Positions 1 to 11,235 of a DNA stretch of 64,000 bases are shown one piece after another. Made by a program: the position numbers and the translations under genes. The stretch is taken from NCBI GenBank assembly GCA_917880885.1, contig OU862928.1, forward strand, positions 43,760,962-43,824,961, given 5' to 3'. Positions within the stretch are counted from its first letter, which is position 1; each line of letters begins with the position of its first letter. A model generated the notes under the pieces. The model worked only from the letters and a program-made list of their open reading frames with translations. It was not told where the DNA came from and did no database searches. The DNA comes from Limnephilus marmoratus. Taxonomy: Eukaryota; Arthropoda; Insecta; Trichoptera; Limnephilidae.

Positions 1-129
1 TAGAAATAAAATTATTAATTTCTAATATACACATCAGAAAGATTATTTTATCTAGATTTTAGAACAATTTTGGTTTTTGCAATGTGATAAAAAATAACCA
101 ATATAGAGGTATATTTAAAATGTAAATTG

Positions 130-348
130 TCGTTACCGCGACTGAATCGGTATAGGTTTTGTAAATACGCCGCCCGGCAGGCTCTCAGCAAGTAAGATCG
201 TACTTCACACTAAGGATTTTTAGTAGGTACCTCTTTTTGTATGGGAAAAAAATGTTGCAATTTCGGAAAAAGTTGATAATCTTTTTTACTCCTACCATCA
301 TGTAGAATCACCTCCTGAAGTTAATGCACTTTACCCCCGGACACCCTG
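130..348. mobile_element. Truncated copy of TA-flanked MITE
   Basis: This is the right half of the same element that is complete at 7679-8023. It shares the 'taagatcgtac' and 'ggatttttagtaggtac' blocks and ends in the terminal repeat 'cccccggacaccctg' at 348. The left terminal repeat is missing, so the copy is 5'-truncated. Confidence 0.75.
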
Positions 349-1389
349 AATAATAAAAGCTTTTCCTCACCATAAAGAGACAAGGCTCTTGTGTTTGGTG
401 AGTGAATTCATGTTCATTTGTCATTTGAGTAAGCGAATAATAATATTGCAAATAATAACAATAGATATGTAAGAAAAACTTGAGGTATATCAATAAACAG
501 ATTCAAGATTTAAATATAAAATATTAATAATGGAAATGTACCCTTGCAGTTATTTCAGGGTAATTTTTAAAATTTAATTTGGAATTTACTTTTATTTTCG
601 ATAATTTTTAGTTTTACTGAGAGTTTGTTGAAATAATTTGTACCTAGATACAGATAATGTATTTTTTATGTGCTTGGTATTAAATTTTGGGATTTTAATA
701 TTGTTTCGATATCTTGCTTACATATTGAAATACAATTTTTTTAGCTGAATGTCTTTGAAATTTTGTAGTATTGAATCTTTTTTATATATATTGTCTATTG
801 TAGATACTTTGAATATTGAAAAGATATTTTCAGTAGAAAATATAGTAGTTTTTAATCTAATATTGTCGTTTTCTTTCTAATCACACTTCTTGGTATTGTC
901 TTTTCAGTGGATTAGATTGATTTTGAAGTTTTTCATCATTCAATTATATTAATCTATCAATCAACTGCCAACAGTGATTCATCGAAAAAAAGAAACTATT
1001 CTTATGTTTACCTATGCCTTTACCTATCGGAAGTTTACTATCAACAGGGATTTCTTCACCAACAATTCTGCAGAGCTCTATTCAATGACTTAGATCACGA
1101 AAACGTGATCGATCGAAGTGATCAGGTTAAAGTTAGAAAAAAAGTTTAAACATAGAAAAAAACACCATAGATAGAACGATGCACCGCTGCCTTGATTTAA
1201 ATGATAGATTTATAAATTGTGTTGACCTGACTTCTAGAGTCCCGTTTTCGAGACACAGAAATAGAGATAGTTATATAAGTAAATCTGAAATGGACTGTCA
1301 CTGCGCTTCTGGGCCGGAACCGTAATGCCAGCCCATTTATTGTCAGCCTCTACTAGACCGCGTATCCATCACACTGGATAGAATAAAAA
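349..1389. other. AT-rich stretch, no gene seen
   Basis: I see no coding pattern, RNA gene or clear repeat here. Short frames are stop-rich and composition is plain AT-rich intergenic or intronic DNA. Confidence 0.5.
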
Positions 1390-1745
1390 TGACATTAAAA
1401 ATATTCCAAGTAATAAAACCACATTCAGACAAAGAAACTCACTTATTTTGCAACAAAACTCCATAATATTCTTCCCCAGGCCATAAAACTAATAAAAAAT
1501 TTAATTAGTACAAATCAAGAATAAAATCATGGCTGAAAGAGGTCAACGAAAATACTGCAATGAAGACACTAAAAACGATATAGAAGACAAATAAACAATA
1601 ATTAAACAAGTTTAGTCCGCCTCGGCACAGGAACCCCTAGTGAGGAGGACTAAGAAATATAATATCTTTACCTGACATAACCATTATATTTTGTATACGT
1701 GTAGAATTATTTTATATAGTCACCTAAATAAAAAATAAAAATAAA
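1390..1745 (+). pseudogene. Non-LTR retrotransposon C-terminal fragment
   Basis: Around 1440-1530 one plus frame reads 'YFATKLHNILPQAIKLIKN', which resembles the extreme C-terminal segment of CR1/RTE-type reverse transcriptases (the region before a final basic helix). Stops follow. A repetitive A-rich end with AATAAA-like units lies at 1720-1750, as expected for a degenerate 3' UTR. No catalytic domain remains. The assignment rests on one short motif and is tentative. Confidence 0.35.
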
Positions 1746-1924
1746 AAGTTTAACCTTCAGCTAGTTAAGCTCATCACGGGTGCTGATCGAGCTAACAGCT
1801 CATCAATCAAATGATCGAATCCAAAACCAATCAATCATTGATGGTTCGTGAGAGGGTCAAAATGATCGGGTCGCTCACAATCGACATATTCCTCTGATAT
1901 GTCATCCATTAATATTCCTGGTAC

Positions 1925-2128
1925 CCGACTGCATAATAGAGAGTCACACTCATACATCGTCTCATACACATACTTCTGTTATTCTGACTCTTGACATGAT
2001 CCGACTCCAGTATTTGATTATCTTCCTCGGACCTCCCTGACTTCGTCTACCATTCGCTTTTGATAATTTATTTTACTTACACACCTATCTTCGTTCATCT
2101 GCTCTACGTTTTCAAACCATATGTTCTA
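1925..2128 (-). mobile_element. RTE-like 3'-end fragment (left part)
   Basis: It matches the minus-strand elements at 8074-8410 and 32318-32580 ('catacatcgtctcatacac', 'cttcctcgg'). The match runs into the terminal repeat of the 2129-4907 transposon. Sequence right of that transposon ('ttgttcattacgct' near 4930) continues the alignment to the 8370-8400 region, so the transposon appears to have inserted into this older copy. Confidence 0.6.
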
Positions 2129-4907
2129 GCCCAGTCATTCCGTAGTTAAAAAGGCCTTTAGCTTGCAAAAGGTCATGTAGTAGCGATTTTGATATATGTT
2201 GTTAAGATTGGGACTCTAAAGAAAAAAAAAAGTTTTCGACCTCGGGAGGGTCGAGCTCGATCCGCCATCTTGGATTGAAGGTCCCAAAATTCGTTTTTTT
2301 CTAAATAATTATGAAATGGTTGATTTTACAACCAAGTTGTTCAAGGTGAACTTGAAGAAAACTAAATTACGTACATTTTATGTGTAAATTTTTTTTTAGT
2401 AAGTCTAATAGGTAACGAGTTACGGTGGCGGAAATGTGAATATTTTTCTAAAAAATGATGAAATTCCCAATTTGTGTTATTTTTTCGGGTTATTCATTAC
2501 ATAACTAGCTGTTAAAAACCCGCTTCGTAGGGTTTTACTGCTAGGCCCTGTAGGCAGCTTTTGGTTTGGCTTCGCCCAGTTAGTGTTGGTGACCATTTTA
2601 TACATAATTACATTATATAATATATTTTTTATCATATAATTATAATAATGTTGTTAACTCATTTCCACACTACCATGAGGTAGAGAATATGGCGCATTTT
2701 TTTATTGTGGTATCCCCTGTAGGTCTACTCCACAGATATACGAGCGATGGTAGATTTCGAAATTATTTTATATATTGGCTATTGCGTAATGATATTTTTT
2801 TGTTGATGCTGGTTGATATCGACATCTTAATAACAGTCTTCATCAATGTCATCATCTAATTCATTGCCCGTGGTACTGAGGTTTTGGGCTTCCATTGATA
2901 AAATCTCTTCATCTTCTTCCTCGACATCGATATGAACCTCTGGCGAATTTCGGCATTTTTGACCATTACAGAACCCACACACAATAGAACAATTCAATCT
3001 AGCTTTCCTTCAGCCACATGCAACGCCGCATCCTTTTTTACAATTACATGAAATAAATTTCAATAAAGGCTCGGGTGCTGGTTTCTTTGTTCTTACTGGA
3101 ACAAGCCCGTTGGTGCCACGTTTCCAGCCCCAGTTTTCTGGATTTTTTTGGATTCCATACCATTTTTGGACTTGGTGGTACGTCCTAAATGCATGGTACC
3201 GTGCAGCGTCGTTCGTTGGTGGCAAAGAGGCAAGATTGAATTTGCTTTTTGGTGTTGACTTTGCGAAACGTTGGTAGCGGACTTCTTCCAAGGTTTCCTT
3301 ATCCATGTCATCCCCGTACAAAGCAACAAGAAAGCGTGTTCCTGCATCTGCTATGTCTTCTGGTTTTGCATCATGTTGTTTGCAGATTCCTATCATGGCA
3401 TTGAGTCTTGTGTCGTTCTGTACAAGTGAACAAAATTTTGTTTTTCCTTGGTTGAAGAAGGACGATGTTGTATCGCAGCCACTAAAGGCATGGAGAAACA
3501 GAATATTCTCAGCCGCTTCTTTGTATTTCACACTATTCGCGGAATACAGTCTTTCAAAAGTTTTGCCTCTCCCGGGTTCGCGAAGATATATACTACTTTC
3601 GGGTGGTGCCAATGCTGTTAGCAGAACTAGGAGATTAACGTCTTCGCCAATAACGAATACAGCGTCAAATGATGAACACAAGGGAATCGCAGTATTGACA
3701 ATCAACTCATCAGCATCTTCTTCAGCCTGCTTAACTGTAAAATCAGCCTGTATAAATTGCTTTGTAAGCATCGAAATCAGACGGACTTTGTTTTTTTCAT
3801 TGGCTAAAAAACGTTCTTGTGAAACTTGAACTGGAATTGTTTCATCGAAAAGAACATCTGCAGACATATGCTTCTTCGATCGGCGAAGTTTTTCTGCGAT
3901 TTTTGTATTTTTTTTCATCATCATCTAGCGGATATCCGTCGAAAACAATAACTGTATATGATCCATAGTGATGTCTTACATAGTGAACGTACTTCTCGCA
4001 AATTGACCCAAAAAATCATTACCATTCCATACAACTTTATGTAAAAGGTATCCTCCATCCACAACATTAATTTTGCTTCCTTCAAGTTGCACGCCTTCTG
4101 GAAGTTGTTCAAAAACACCATAAAATGATGATTTCGTACCTTTGCGCATTCCTTCTTCAGAGAAAAGCGACAAAGGAAATGGGGCGAGTTCGAATTTAAG
4201 GTAAACCTTCAATTCTTCGTCGGATTTCTTCAAAATACAAATTCTCTGGAACAACATTACATGCTGCATTGATGCTGCTGTTGACTGCTACTAATGGAAT
4301 AACTTTGTACTTACGTTTGAATTTAATAGATTCAATATTTGTATACCTGGTAACCATGTTCGACATCCTCCGAGGTCCGATAGACCGAGCGTCCAGGCAA
4401 CGTCCAGTAACCAGGACTCAATCAGTGTTGCCAAATCAGCTATAGACTAGGAGCCCACTATAACAACGTCAATCAACTTCATCGAGCACACGGATGATGC
4501 TATATAAGTATATTGTTTGTGGGAATACGTTAAAATGATATTATGTAATATGTTCTTACAAAAATTTATCAAGGAAACTTGAGTTTTACAATTTTTTGTC
4601 AAAATTGTCTTCTTTCTTCCGCTGTAACTCGTTACCTATTAGACTTACAAAAAAAACATTACACATAAAATGTACGTAATTTAGTTTTCTTCAAGTTCGC
4701 TTTGAACAATTTGGTTGTAAAATCAACCATGTCATGATTATTTTGAAAAAACCAAATTTTGGGACCTTCAATCCAAGATGGCGGATCGAGCTCGACCCTC
4801 CCGAGGTCGAAAACTTTTTTTTTTCTTTAGAGTCCCAATCTTAACAACATATATCAAAATCGCTACTACATGACCTTTTGCAAGGTAAAACTACGGAATG
4901 ACTGGGC
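2129..4907 (-). mobile_element. 2.8-kb TIR DNA transposon, HAFSGCDTTS type
   Basis: Inverted terminal repeats of roughly 280 bp start with 'gcccagtcattccgtagtt' on the left and end with its complement on the right. They share further blocks such as 'ggtcatgtagtagcgattt' and 'ccgccatcttggattgaag'. TA flanks both ends (2127-2128 and 4908-4909). The left arm carries about 10 extra bases near 2150-2160. Inside is a single minus-strand gene (2827-4269) that is broken. Superfamily is not decided from sequence alone; TA duplication and long TIRs are what is seen. Confidence 0.8.
2827..4269 (-). pseudogene. Broken transposon ORF with HAFSGCDTTS motif
   Basis: The protein family is a repetitive, transposon-associated one found in many arthropods, marked by 'HAFSGCDTTS' and an acidic 'VIGEDVNLLVLL' strand typical of PIN/FEN-like folds; exact function is unknown to me. 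The N-terminal part (4269-4005) has 'PFPLSLF' and 'VVDGGYLLHKVVW'. Between about 4010 and 3935 the expected continuation ('HYGSYTVIVFDGYP') lies in another frame, so two compensating indels are present. The main block (3924-3010) ends at an in-frame TGA, but the same frame continues with 'CRKARLNCSIVCGFCNG' and an acidic tail to a TAA at 2827. That TGA therefore looks like a nonsense mutation inside a Cys-rich C-terminus. At least three lesions make it non-functional. Confidence 0.8.
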
Positions 4908-5136
4908 TATTCGTCCGTTTCCTAATATTGTTCATTACGCTTACCTCAACCTCGCATTATTTTTTGACCCCGACATTTGCAATAAATACCAAGATTGAGT
5001 ATCGCAAAATACTCCCGAAATTTGAGAGTAAGAAGGATTTTGCTGGTACATATTTGAATACACTGCCTTGAGATAATTTGAATTACATTCATATATTTTT
5101 TTTAAATATAAATCAATATATTATAATAAAACCAAT
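4908..5136. other. Right remnant of RTE copy, then unassigned
   Basis: The first ~50 bases resume the interrupted RTE-like copy from 1925-2128. I recognise nothing in the remainder. Confidence 0.4.
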
Positions 5137-5305
5137 ATTAAACTTTATTCCACTTAATTTTATTGACCGCAACCGGTTTCAGTTTGTCGAGCCATCTTCA
5201 AATTGGTTCATCGAGCCAACTTCAGGACCAGTCTGAAGATGGCTCTAACTGGCTGAAACCGGGTATGGTCAGTAAAATTAAGTGGAAGAAAGTTTCATAT
5301 TTGTT
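5137..5305. repeat. Palindromic Penelope-type terminal repeat pair
   Basis: Two ~50-bp arms are inverted copies ('ccacttaattttattgacc' and 'ggtcagtaaaattaagtgg'). Each arm, read outward, carries 'tgaagatggctc' followed by 'gaaacc', i.e. CTGANGA ... GAAA spacing like the hammerhead core reported in terminal repeats of Penelope-like elements. The right arm has CTGAAGA intact; the left has TTGAAGA. Stem II is degenerate in both. Confidence 0.5.
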
Positions 5306-6540
5306 TTATTATAATATAATATAAAGGTATTCCACCACGAATTGTCAGTTTCAAAAATAGAAATATTAAATAAATCAAAATATTCCCTCTATTAAAATAG
5401 TTCATTTTTAATGGTTTATCAATCATTTTTTTAAGATTTATCAATGGTGGATTTTTTTCTATTATGTGAAATTTCAAAGTCAATCCGGAGGAACAAGATG
5501 ATATCCAAATATTGTTAAAAAAAATTACGTGAAATAAAGACATCAATTTTTTCCCGTACAGTTGTGACCCACCCTTCTATAACATGGAAGTAAAAAAATG
5601 TGAAATCTAAATTAGCCATTTATATTTTCAGTATAGATATTTATTTCTGACCATAATAGAAAAGGAGTTAGAACGAATTTTCTGACTGGTCATTTGATGA
5701 CAGATAGGGCACAACGTGGTTAATGATATTTTTTACAATATAATATTATGTAATATCTGACAAGGTCACTGTTTATCAGTTTCACGATCTCCTGACACAT
5801 GAAATACTGACATAGTGTTCTGTACTGATTACCCTGTTCAAAAAGAGTGTGTATAATAAGTCTAAAATAAGCTAAATCGATATTTCTATTAATTATTAAA
5901 TTGGTCGCATTGTACCGCTATTGGTACTCAGACTAATTCTTTTCAAATTTGGTAAGTGTGTTGTCAATTAACTATAATAATAGTTCACTAAGTAAATGTT
6001 TGTTACTTTGTCTGCCTTTCCCTTTAGCAATTAACTTGTCATCCTTCTAATCAAGTTTCAGCAGGGATTATTGTATAAAATAGATAATGATTTCCCCTTG
6101 GGGAAATTTTGACATTGAATGGGTGAAGGTTCGGTCTTATGTCTTATGCCCTATTTTAAAAACAATGAATAGTTGTATAATATTTAATTAATATCATATT
6201 AAATCCTTCTATCGTTTCGAAATTACAGCCTCAAATGCAACTGACGAAAATGAACTGTAAATCATACAAAAACGAAAATGTTTCTCTGAAGTTGGAGGAT
6301 TATATGTATGTGTATGGTAAGATTAAGATTACAGGGAGAAGGAAAACCATGGCACTTACCAAATTCGAAGGCGAACACATTAAACTCAACCAGTTTCTAC
6401 AAAATGTCAAGTCATCTTTCATTGTACTGGTTGTTATTGTTCCCTGCTTTCTTCAGCAAAGTGATATGGTTAGGTGAGGGTAGAATGGATAAATGACATT
6501 CCGGTAGGAACTGTGCATATTATCGTTTCAAAACCCAACA
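5306..6540. other. AT-rich stretch, no gene seen
   Basis: Only short unsupported frames occur (such as 6235-6477, without family signature). No repeat structure stands out. Confidence 0.5.
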
Positions 6541-6547
6541 TCACCAT

Positions 6548-7110
6548 AGTGATAGTGATTGCCCACTTATACATAGTGATTCCCGCAATAGTTTCAGTGA
6601 TTGCCCACACTTATAAGTACAAAGTGATTCCCGCAATACTGTTAGTGAGTGCCCGCTTATACATAGTGATTCTCGTATTGGTGACAATTATACATTGTTA
6701 TTCCCACTATAGTGATAGTGATTACTCACTTATACATAGTGATTCCCGCAATAGTGACAGTGATTGCCCACACTTATAGGTACATAGTGATTCCCGTAAT
6801 AGTGTTAGTAAGTGCCCACTTATACATAGTGATTCTCGTATTGGCGACAATTATACGTAGTTATTCCCACCATAGTGATAGTGATTGCCCACTTATACAT
6901 AGTGATTCTCGCAATAGTGACAGTGATTGCCCACACTTATAGGTACATAGTGATTCCCGCAATAGTGTTAGTAAGTGCCCACTTATATATAGTTATTCCC
7001 GCAATAGTGACAGTGATTGCCCACTTATACATAGTGATTCCCGCAATAGTGACAGTGATTGCCCACTTATACATAGTGATTCCCGCAATAGTGACGGTGA
7101 TTGCCCACCA
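6548..7110. repeat. Minisatellite with 163-bp higher-order and 42-bp units
   Basis: The block 'agtgatagtg' recurs at 6548, 6711 and 6874, exactly 163 bp apart. Each block is itself built of degenerate 'cacttatacatagtgattc' units. The right end is a cleaner run of 42-bp units ending 'gcaatagtgaca'. Because 42 is divisible by three the array stays open in several frames and gives repetitive frames on both strands that are not genes. Confidence 0.9.
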
Positions 7111-7678
7111 AAATAATAAATACAGGCAAAATTGAAAAAAATTCGACTTCAAATTAAACTATTTAAATTTATCTATTTTGTTTCTCTTGGGCATCAACTA
7201 TGTAACTATTTCTAGACATTATTTTTTATTTCACATGTACATTTATAAAACAAAATGTATATGTGACATAAAACTACAAAAAAAAATTAAATTGAACTAA
7301 TACAGGCATTTTTTAAGAATTCGGTGAAATTTTTACAACAGTGAGAAAAGGACAATTAAAGTGAGAGTGGGCTATCACTAGTTGCGGGCAATCTTAAGTC
7401 CAGTTTATCCTAATTATATTATCTCTACTCTTTAGAAAAACGTCAAAAATCGTTTCCATAAATTTTTAAATTTTTAAAATGAGTTGCATCCTTTATTCCG
7501 ACCCATTCACTTGCCTTTTCTCAAATCATATGGTGCATTTGAATATGTATGTAGTTGCAATACCTTTCAACGAGTGTCTATAGTAGTTATTAGTGGTATA
7601 GGCAGTTTTGAGGTGTCTCAAAAGACGTCAGTAAAGTTCTAATGTATGACAAGAGTAACTGTCGCCCGTTCGTGTATA
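7111..7678. other. Unassigned AT-rich spacer
   Basis: Nothing recognisable between the minisatellite and the MITE. Confidence 0.5.
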
Positions 7679-8023
7679 CAAGGTGTCCGGGGGTAAAGTG
7701 CATTAACTTCGGGAGGTGATTCTACATGACAGTATAAGTAAAAAGATAAATAACTTTTTTCTAAATTCGAACTTTTAGGGGGTAGTTTTGAAGTAAAAGA
7801 TAAAATTAGTCCGGCGTGTGCGGCCAGATTTATTATTTTCCGCTGTTAAGATACGGGCCAATCACAATCGAGTCGGGCGCCCAGCAGGCTCTCAGCAGGT
7901 AAGATCGTACCTCACACTAAGGATTTTTAGTAGGTACGTCTTTTTGTATGGGAAAAAAAATGTCGGAATTTCGGAAAAAGAATCGCCTCCCGAAGTGAAT
8001 GCACTTTACCCCCGGACACCCTG
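7679..8023. mobile_element. Complete 345-bp MITE, TA target site
   Basis: Terminal inverted repeats run 'caaggtgtccgggggtaaag' on the left and the complement, ending 'cccccggacaccctg', on the right, extending about 45 bp. It is flanked by TATA on both sides, consistent with TA duplication as in Tc1/mariner-type elements. No ORF of its own. A truncated relative is at 130-348. Confidence 0.88.
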
Positions 8024-8073
8024 TATACCGGTGATATCCGAACGACAGCTGGGCACCTTTAGTGAATAGTTCT

Positions 8074-8410
8074 CCTAACTAACTAACTAACCATCACGCC
8101 GTTTCCCCGCAGGGGTAGGCAGAGAGGACGGACCGCCAAACAACTCGGTCTCGGCACACACTCTTTGCCTCACTCACATTCATACATCGTCTCATACATT
8201 CTCTTCTATTATTCTGACTTTTGACATGGCCCGACTGGCCCGACTCAAGTATCTGATTCACTTGATCGTGCCATGTCTTCCTCGGGCGTCCCCAACTTCT
8301 ACCATTCATATTCGCGTCGTATATTCTTCTTACACTACTTTTTTCGTTCATTCGCTCTAAATGCCCAAACCATCTGAGGGTCCCTTTCTTAATCTTACTC
8401 GTTATGCTAA
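8074..8410 (-). pseudogene. RTE-like retrotransposon 3' end
   Basis: The minus strand encodes 'GRPRKTWHDQVNQILES' and a short C-terminus after it, the tail seen downstream of reverse transcriptase in RTE-type and related insect LINEs. The 3' end carries a tetranucleotide tail (TTAG repeats; plus strand 'ctaactaactaactaac' at 8074-8090), typical of RTE-type elements rather than poly(A). 5'-truncated: no polymerase domain. The 32318-32580 copy is closely similar. Confidence 0.75.
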
Positions 8411-8863
8411 TAGTTCCCCTACTTCAGATAAACCAGAATTAAATAAAATCCACGATTATTACACGGTAAACACAATCAGTCTTGGTTTGAAGTAGGTACA
8501 ATCAATTTGCAATTTTGTGTTAACATTTAACAAATCTGCCAACGACCTACGGTTTAACTTTATTATACTAAAAATAAGCATATTTTTTCAATTTTTAAAA
8601 CATAACTTTACTAGAAAAAAAAACAATATTTCGAAATCAATTTATACTTTTTTGTGGAAAAGAGCCAATGCGTCTAGAATTTAATTTTAAAATGACATAT
8701 TTCCAGTTGTGTCTGGTTATTTCCTCTTAATGAACGGTTGAAGAAACGCTTAGAAAGATTGTTTAAAAAAATTGACGAATTCATCAAATATTTGAAGTTA
8801 ATTTTCACGTTAAAAAAAAACAAAATTTTGTGTTATACAACACACATTTCAAATCATATAATC
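8411..8863. other. Unassigned AT-rich spacer
   Basis: No gene or repeat recognised. Confidence 0.5.
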
Positions 8864-9190
8864 ATTTTTTTTACATGAGCTCCACACAGGAGGCCCTGAG
8901 GAAAATAATTTCCCTCAGGGCCTATGTCATCTTTGGTGATGTTGTGTCGAGGGTTTTTTAAGGAAAGGAGGGAGAGGAGTGTACTGGGAAGGAAAAGGGT
9001 TTAAGGGGTGGGTAGGAATCTGGGGTTCAGTGTGTCCTGGTCAGACCTAACCAAACCTCACCCCATGAACCCGGGCACCCCTGCTATATCACCAAATGTA
9101 GCGAACCACTTGAGGTGACCTATGGCAGAGGTGTTGGTTATCCAATAAAGGTTCCCGGGGCAGCGGTACCCATTCCTGCCTCCCAAATTG
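8864..9190 (-). mobile_element. Family A retroposon, copy 1
   Basis: Family A is the most frequent repeat here (12 clear copies). Read in its own direction it starts near 'gggaggcgggaatgggtacc', ends with a palindrome built on 'ccctgagg' / 'cctcaggg', then 'ctcatgt' and a poly(A) tail (here the T-run at 8864-8872). The tail marks it as a retroposon. It has no coding sequence. This copy lacks most of the internal region between the 5' third and the 3' hairpin. Confidence 0.8.
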
Positions 9191-9940
9191 ATGGTAAATA
9201 AATCAATAAATTATCTAGGAAAGCTACTTTTCAGAATTATAGTTTTAGGTCAAATAAAATCATTAAAAAAATTGCGAACAAGTGTATTGTGACGAAAATA
9301 CTTCACTTTGTCTATTTACGGTCTTACAAACTAACATATATGTGAGATTTTTTCTTACATTCTTATTTTGCTTAGACGTCATTGAAAAATTATAAATACT
9401 TATGATCAAAAAATAATTACAAAAAGTACATAATTTTAATAGTTTAACATCACGCGTTTGAGCATTTTATAATGTAGGTACATATCAAAGCAAATTTTGA
9501 ATGAAATAAAATCGGTATTGAGTTATTATTTAAAAATGCTGGTACGGAGAAAAATTAATCTGTCTCATCGGAACCGCCCTGTAAAGTTGCAAGGGTACAA
9601 TCGTAAGACCATCTTTCGACGAAATTTGAATTCCACCAAGGATTACGAGTATTATTTACTCCGGTTTAGCTGAAATACTTTCAGCCCTTCGAGAGGTTTT
9701 TTCCTGAAGGTGCGCGGGTAGAAGCGGAAGACAACTCGACTTTCTCGAGATACCACCTCAAATCGGTCAGAATGTCAAACCATCTGTGATATCTGTGGCA
9801 TCTAACCAATAGCATCCCTCACCCCTTATTAGTAAGGGACGAAGCGATGCGGGAATGAGAGAGAATTCGAGATTGAATACTTATCAATGTATACACGCTC
9901 AAAAATAATTAGATTTACTACAATGTCATAATAATATTCC
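9191..9940. other. Unassigned spacer
   Basis: No gene, RNA or repeat recognised; composition is AT-rich with a slightly GC-richer patch near 9560-9860. Confidence 0.5.
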
Positions 9941-10277
9941 TTTTTTTTCATAACTCCACACAGGAGGCCCTGAGGAAAATAATTCTCCTCAGGGCCTATG
10001 CCATCTTTGGGGATGCTGTGAGAGGTTTTAAGAAAGGAGGGAAAGGAAGTTCTGTAAAAGGGTGTGAGGGGTTAGTGTGTTCAGGAGTGACGGACATATG
10101 AATCCATCCCTCCCAGACGCATCCACCACCAAGACCCGGACAAACCTCACTCCATGAACCCGGGCACCCCTGCTAAGTCACCAAACGTAGCGAACCGCTT
10201 GGGGTGACCTATGGCAGAGATGTTGGTTATCCAATAAATGGTTCCCGGGGCGGTGGTGCCCATGCCCGCCTCCCAAT
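9941..10277 (-). mobile_element. Family A retroposon, copy 2
   Basis: Same structure as copy 1: T-run at 9941-9948, the 'ccctgagg' palindrome, then the 'gacaaacctcactccatgaa' block and the 'cccggggcggtggtgccc' 5' end. It lies 19 bp before a Helitron. Confidence 0.8.
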
Positions 10278-10296
10278 TTCGTATATATTGATATTA

Positions 10297-10715
10297 TCTA
10301 TATAAATAAAAATGAATCGCCGTAATGTATGTACGCACATAACTTCCGAACGACTGCACCAAATTGGATAATTCTTTTTTTTTGTGTGTTCGTTATTGTC
10401 AGGACAAGGTTCGTATAAAACTACTGGTGAGCTCTGGAATTATGAAATTTGAATAAAAAAATTGCAATACGTGGCACGCGAGCTATTTGAAAACTGAAAA
10501 CACCGGGACTGGGAGGGGGGTTCGCGGGACGGGGGAATGGGGGTATGGAGTGGGGAGAGGGAAGGTGGAGGAGGCGGAGTAGGAACACAAAAGGGAAGGG
10601 GACGTGGGAGAGGAAGGGGAGGCGGAAGGGGAACGGGACGAATGGGAAAGGACACGCAGGGAGATACAATTTCTTTATTAAATGGCATGGCAACGCATGC
10701 CGGGAACCAGCTAGT
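10297..10715 (+). mobile_element. Complete non-autonomous Helitron, 419 bp
   Basis: It starts TC ('tctatataaataaaaatg') and ends CTAGT ('gccgggaaccagctagt'), and sits between host A (10296) and T (10716), the A|T insertion rule of Helitrons. A purine-rich GGGA tract lies at 10510-10640. A GC-rich inverted repeat (gcatg/catgc) precedes the 3' end. No Rep or helicase coding sequence. Long frames in the G-rich tract are compositional. Confidence 0.88.
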
Positions 10716-11235
10716 TTTGAAATAATTATTACCTTTTCATTCTAATTTTGTAAGTGTCGGACTCAAACAACGCCTTTGAATTGATGTTGTTACTAAACGG
10801 TTCCATGTGACATTATTTCAGAGTGATTATGTTATTAGCCATCCTATTTTGAGTGGTATATTACAAATGAAGTAATCGCCCTTCAATCAAACATCACCGC
10901 GGCGATGTATGATTGGGCTGACGTGTATATACTCGTCTCGTATATGACGTTCTCGCTTGTTCTCCAACCTTGTAGTATTTGGACGATCTCATAATTAATT
11001 TAATAAATCAATAATTGTACAATTGTTTAAAAAAAACGAGTGTGCTTTAGACCTCACTACTGAAGTAAAAATTCTTTAGCTCCATCTATATGACAGGAAG
11101 AGAGAAAGAAAATGTGCGCGCGCACTGCTCTCTCTTGCTCCTACAGCGTGATACAGACAATAGGCCTACACTGTGTTTTAGGTATACGAAACGTAACTGG
11201 CTATGAGAGAAAGAGAGAAAGAAAATGTGTGCTCG
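10716..11235. other. Unassigned spacer with purine-rich repeat
   Basis: 'gagagaaagaaaatgtg' occurs twice (about 11099 and 11214). 'tacgaaacgtaa' at ~11185 recurs at ~11897 and ~12294. No gene seen. Confidence 0.45.

Noticed and set aside
3305..3829. 174-codon plus ORF
   Set aside because: Antisense of the HAFSGCDTTS pseudogene.
6474..7152. Several overlapping open frames on both strands
   Set aside because: Minisatellite with 42-bp unit divisible by three; identical peptides in both directions, no gene signature.
10421..10745. Pro-rich and Gly/Arg-rich overlapping ORFs
   Set aside because: G-rich tract of a Helitron read in several frames; no codon signature.
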